A stretch of 64,000 nt of DNA from Syntrophales bacterium (GTDB lineage Bacteria; Desulfobacterota; Syntrophia; Syntrophales; UBA4778). Shown one piece after another: positions 61,015-64,000 of the stretch. Position 1 is the stretch's first letter; every line of letters starts with the position of its first letter. A model generated the notes under the pieces. The model was given only the letters and a program-made list of their open reading frames with translations. It made no database searches and was not told where the DNA came from. Both the position numbers and the translations under genes were made by a program. The DNA lies in contig JAQTPK010000008.1 in NCBI GenBank assembly GCA_028712885.1, positions 19,096 through 83,095 on the forward strand, read 5' to 3'.

Positions 61015-62343
61015 ATGACAAGTGCATTCAAGGATTATGTCAAAAACAAATACAGCCGTCCGGCGCCCCTGAAGGGCCTGCGGGTGCTGGAAGTGTGCAC
61101 CCTTCTTTTCGGTCCCGCCGGGCCTTCCTTTCTTGCCACGATGGGGGCGGAGGTCATAAAGATCGAGCTTCCGCCTGTCGGCGACGTCACGCGCTCCCTG
61201 AATCCTTTCGGCTGGTTTTACAAGGAGCAGGGGCCGATGTTCATGCATATCAACCCTTCCAAGCTTTATATGGCGCTCGACCTCCACAAGGAGGAAGCCC
61301 AGAATATATTCAAGGAACTGTGCGGGAAGGCGGATGTAGTGGAATTCAACCTCAGGCCGGGCGTGACGAAGCGCTGGAATATAGGCTATGAGGATATTAG
61401 AAAGGCCAACCCGGGAATTATTTATGTCGAGAAGAACGGATTCGGCCAGTGGGGCCTTTATGCTGAGCAGGACCGCCCTTCGAACGACGGCGCGGCGCAG
61501 GCCCTGTCCGGGTATGCCTGGATGTCGAGTTTTGCCGGCAGGCCGCCCCTGAAGCAGAGCATCTGGGTGTGCGATGTTTATGGAGCGTTAATGGGAGAGG
61601 CAGCAGTCCTGGCGGCGCTTCACCACAAGAGAAAAACCGGCAAAGGCCAGTACATCGAAATGTCCCAGAGCGAGAATATCATGCGGGCGATGACCTGGAT
61701 CTGGCCTTACCAGCAGATGTCGGGAAAAGGAGCGGAGCCCTCGGGGAACCGGGATCTGTGCATCTGTCCTGCTGATACTTTCCTCTGCAAGGACGGCAAA
61801 TTTGCGGCCCTGGCGGCGCCGGCCCCGGATGAATTCAAGGGTCTGTGCGAGGCGATGGGCCAGCCGGACCTGGCGAAGGATGCCCGGTTCCGGGACCATT
61901 CGATCCGGCTTAAAAACGAGAACGCCATCGCCATCCTGAAGATCATCGCGGACTGGGCGGTTACAAAAACAGCCGACGAAATCGAAGGGCTCGGGAAGAA
62001 ACACGGCTTCGCGGCCACCCGGCTGCATAATGCCGTGGATGAAAACAATGACCCTCACCGCCGCGGGCGCGATTTCGTGAAGATGATCGACGATCCGATG
62101 TACGGCCGGTACCCTGACCACGAGTTTCCGGTGATGATGTCGAAGAGTCCTCCCAAGAACCGCTGGACGGTACGTCCCGTGGGATTCGACAACGACTATA
62201 TCCTGACGACCATCCTTGGCCGAAGCCAGGAGCAGATCGAAACCCTGTATACCAACGGGGTGGTCGGCAAATGGAAGGATCAACAGGGTCGGCGTCCTCC
62301 CGCGGACTGGGACGGAAAATCCGGCGCAATTTTAAGGAGGTGA
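61015..62343 (+). CDS. CaiB/BaiF (class III) CoA-transferase
   Basis: LKGLRVLEVCTLLFGPAGPSFLATMGAEVIKIELP. Confidence 0.92.
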   Translation: MTSAFKDYVKNKYSRPAPLKGLRVLEVCTLLFGPAGPSFLATMGAEVIKIELPPVGDVTRSLNPFGWFYKEQGPMFMHINPSKLYMALDLHKEEAQNIFKELCGKADVVEFNLRPGVTKRWNIGYEDIRKANPGIIYVEKNGFGQWGLYAEQDRPSNDGAAQALSGYAWMSSFAGRPPLKQSIWVCDVYGALMGEAAVLAALHHKRKTGKGQYIEMSQSENIMRAMTWIWPYQQMSGKGAEPSGNRDLCICPADTFLCKDGKFAALAAPAPDEFKGLCEAMGQPDLAKDARFRDHSIRLKNENAIAILKIIADWAVTKTADEIEGLGKKHGFAATRLHNAVDENNDPHRRGRDFVKMIDDPMYGRYPDHEFPVMMSKSPPKNRWTVRPVGFDNDYILTTILGRSQEQIETLYTNGVVGKWKDQQGRRPPADWDGKSGAILRR

Positions 62344-62348
62344 TGACC

Positions 62349-63698
62349 ATGACCGAGCACAAAAGACCGAAATGGGCGGAATGGGCTGATTACATCAGGG
62401 CTCTTGACGATCCGGCGAAGAATTATGAAAAGCCGGAAGCCCTGGACGATATACTGGTGCTGGACCTGAGCTCCCGCAGCATGGCGGGTTGTTACTGCTC
62501 GTCCCTGCTGGCCGAACTCGGCGCGGAAACGATAAGGGTCGAACCTCCGGGAGGCGATCTGGTCCGGACATATTCTCCGGACGGCATTATGCACATGGGG
62601 ACGGGGCTGGCATATCTTCAGGAAGGCCGCAACAAGTACCACGTGACGATCAATCTGGAAACGGCGGAAGGGCGCGAAATGGTCAAGGCGCTGGCGGGCC
62701 AGGCGGACGTCCTCATCGAGACTTATCCCGCGGGGACAATGGACGCATGGGGACTCGGCTACGATGAACTGAGCAGGAGCAATCCGCGCCTGATCTACGC
62801 GTCGCTGACGGCGTTCGGGCAATTCGGTCCGGAAAGCGGCCGGAAGCAGTACGACTACGACAACGTCAGCCAGGCCCGCTCGGGAATACAGTATGCGACG
62901 GGAGAGATGCTTCCGGAGGGAAAAACGGCGAAAGAGGTCCCGTATGCCGTGCCCACCAAGGCGGGGCCGTGGATCGCATGGGCTACTTCGGGAACCTTCG
63001 GCGCAGTCGGGATCCTCGGCGCCCTTTATTACCGGAGTCTCACCGGAGAGGGACAGGCGATAGACGCCGCCACCTACGAGGCGTATGAAAGATTTACGGA
63101 TTACCAGCTCCACTGGTACGCGGACCAGGGTGTTGTCAATGAGCGGTTCGGAAGTCTTGATACGGCCTTGTGGCTCTACGGATTCTTCCCGACAAAGGAC
63201 GGGGGCGTGTTCCTGGGCGGATTGAGGCTCGAGATGTGGAAGGCCTTCGTCGATATACTCGGAAAGTGGGACGAGTGGAAAGCGGATGAATGGACGACGC
63301 TGGCGCCGTTCATGAAAAGGGACAGTCAGGTCAAATACCAGGCAATGATGAACCCGCTTACGTCCCAGTATACGAGCCATGAGCTTACAAGGAAATCGAT
63401 TGAATACGCAAAAACAGGACGTCTGGCGCCGATCACCACGGTTGTCGCGGAGATCGTTCCGCCCTGGAAAACGATGGAGGATCCGGTCTGGAAGGACCGG
63501 GGAATATTCACTCCGGTAAAGGATCCCGTATATGGGGAAGTTGTGTGCGCGCAGGCGCAATGGAAATCAACGGAGACTCCGCCGCGGACAAAGTGGGTCT
63601 GCCGTCCCGTCGGATACGATAATGGATTTGTCTTCCTGAAGTATTTCGGCTACGGACCGGTTAAACTGAAAGAGCTGGAAGGAAAAGGGGTAATCTAA
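62349..63698 (+). CDS. CaiB/BaiF (class III) CoA-transferase
   Basis: DDILVLDLSSRSMAGCYCSSLLAELGAETIRVEPPGGD; ATG at 62349 in frame with ORF 62271-63698. Confidence 0.92.
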   Translation: MTEHKRPKWAEWADYIRALDDPAKNYEKPEALDDILVLDLSSRSMAGCYCSSLLAELGAETIRVEPPGGDLVRTYSPDGIMHMGTGLAYLQEGRNKYHVTINLETAEGREMVKALAGQADVLIETYPAGTMDAWGLGYDELSRSNPRLIYASLTAFGQFGPESGRKQYDYDNVSQARSGIQYATGEMLPEGKTAKEVPYAVPTKAGPWIAWATSGTFGAVGILGALYYRSLTGEGQAIDAATYEAYERFTDYQLHWYADQGVVNERFGSLDTALWLYGFFPTKDGGVFLGGLRLEMWKAFVDILGKWDEWKADEWTTLAPFMKRDSQVKYQAMMNPLTSQYTSHELTRKSIEYAKTGRLAPITTVVAEIVPPWKTMEDPVWKDRGIFTPVKDPVYGEVVCAQAQWKSTETPPRTKWVCRPVGYDNGFVFLKYFGYGPVKLKELEGKGVI

Positions 63699-63853
63699 AA
63701 AAGGCCAAAGGCAAAAGGCAAAAGCAGAAGGCAAAAGGGATGCTTGCCGGAGCAGGATCCCTTTTGCTTTGATTCATGGCGCAAGGCCAGGGCAAGAGAC
63801 AAAGTGTGATCTTCATTGCCCTTAGCCTTGCGCCTTCAGCCTTATGCCTCTTA
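63695..63853. repeat. paired quasi-repeat arms, CAAGGCT/GGCAAAA family
   Basis: ggccaaaggcaaaaggcaaaagcagaaggcaaaaggga ... tcccttttgctttg ... ttgcccttagccttgcgccttcagccttatgcc. Confidence 0.85.
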
Positions 63854-63872
63854 ATCGAAAGGAGATAAACAA

Positions 63873-64000
63873 GTGGAAATCAAGAAAATATGCGTATTGG
63901 GTGCGGGCCTGATGGGCAACGGCATCACGCAGGTATGCGCGCAGGCGGGCTACCAGGTAGCGATGCGGGACATAGAGCAGCGCTTTGTGGACGGCGGGAT
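63873..64000 (+). CDS. 3-hydroxyacyl-CoA dehydrogenase, N-terminus only (runs off window)
   Basis: GTG start; [35 protein letters not shown]. Confidence 0.85.
   Translation, partial: MEIKKICVLGAGLMGNGITQVCAQAGYQVAMRDIEQRFVDGG

Noticed and set aside
62280-63560. 426-aa minus-strand ORF antisense to CaiB
   Set aside because: Shadow ORF; opposing CoA-transferase is well supported.

Overview
64 kb of a moderately GC-rich bacterial chromosome, gene-dense on both strands. Gene content looks like a deltaproteobacterial/Desulfobacterota-type anaerobe, but that placement is an inference from families only. Main blocks: CoA-transferase and sigma-54 two-component pair (0-5 kb); a putative peptidoglycan-recycling/nucleotide-sugar cluster SpoIID-AmpG-like MFS-MurU-like-AmgK-like-GT2-DUF4922 (5-13 kb); tRNA-Leu, tig-clpP-clpX-lon, tRNA-Val/Asp (13-19 kb); Zn-finger/radical SAM, corC, lnt, and prfB with a programmed +1 frameshift (19-24 kb); a LysM lytic transglycosylase; livKHMGF; meaB; an MreB-like gene and an Rnk-like gene; phoH-pgpH-ybeY; M20/M16/M16 peptidases; M48-TPR; a DUF2889-cytidylate kinase fusion, rpsA, sppA; an orphan sigma-region-4 protein; mannose-type PTS IIA-IIB-IIC lacking IID; rimI, pyrK, pyrD; a PA2779/C39-like peptidase/TPR module; and CoA-ester metabolism genes to the right edge. 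The strongest unexplained signal is a class of intergenic low-complexity quasi-repeats. Short words of about 6-8 nt (e.g. GGGTAAT, CAAGGCT, GAAACCG, AGGGTTCG) fill whole intergenic spaces, often start at or inside the upstream stop codon, are frequently arranged as two complementary arms, and fall into a few word families recurring across the window. No CRISPR array, rRNA, prophage or transposase gene was recognised. No computation was run; hand-read coordinates for non-ORF features may be off by 1-2 nt.
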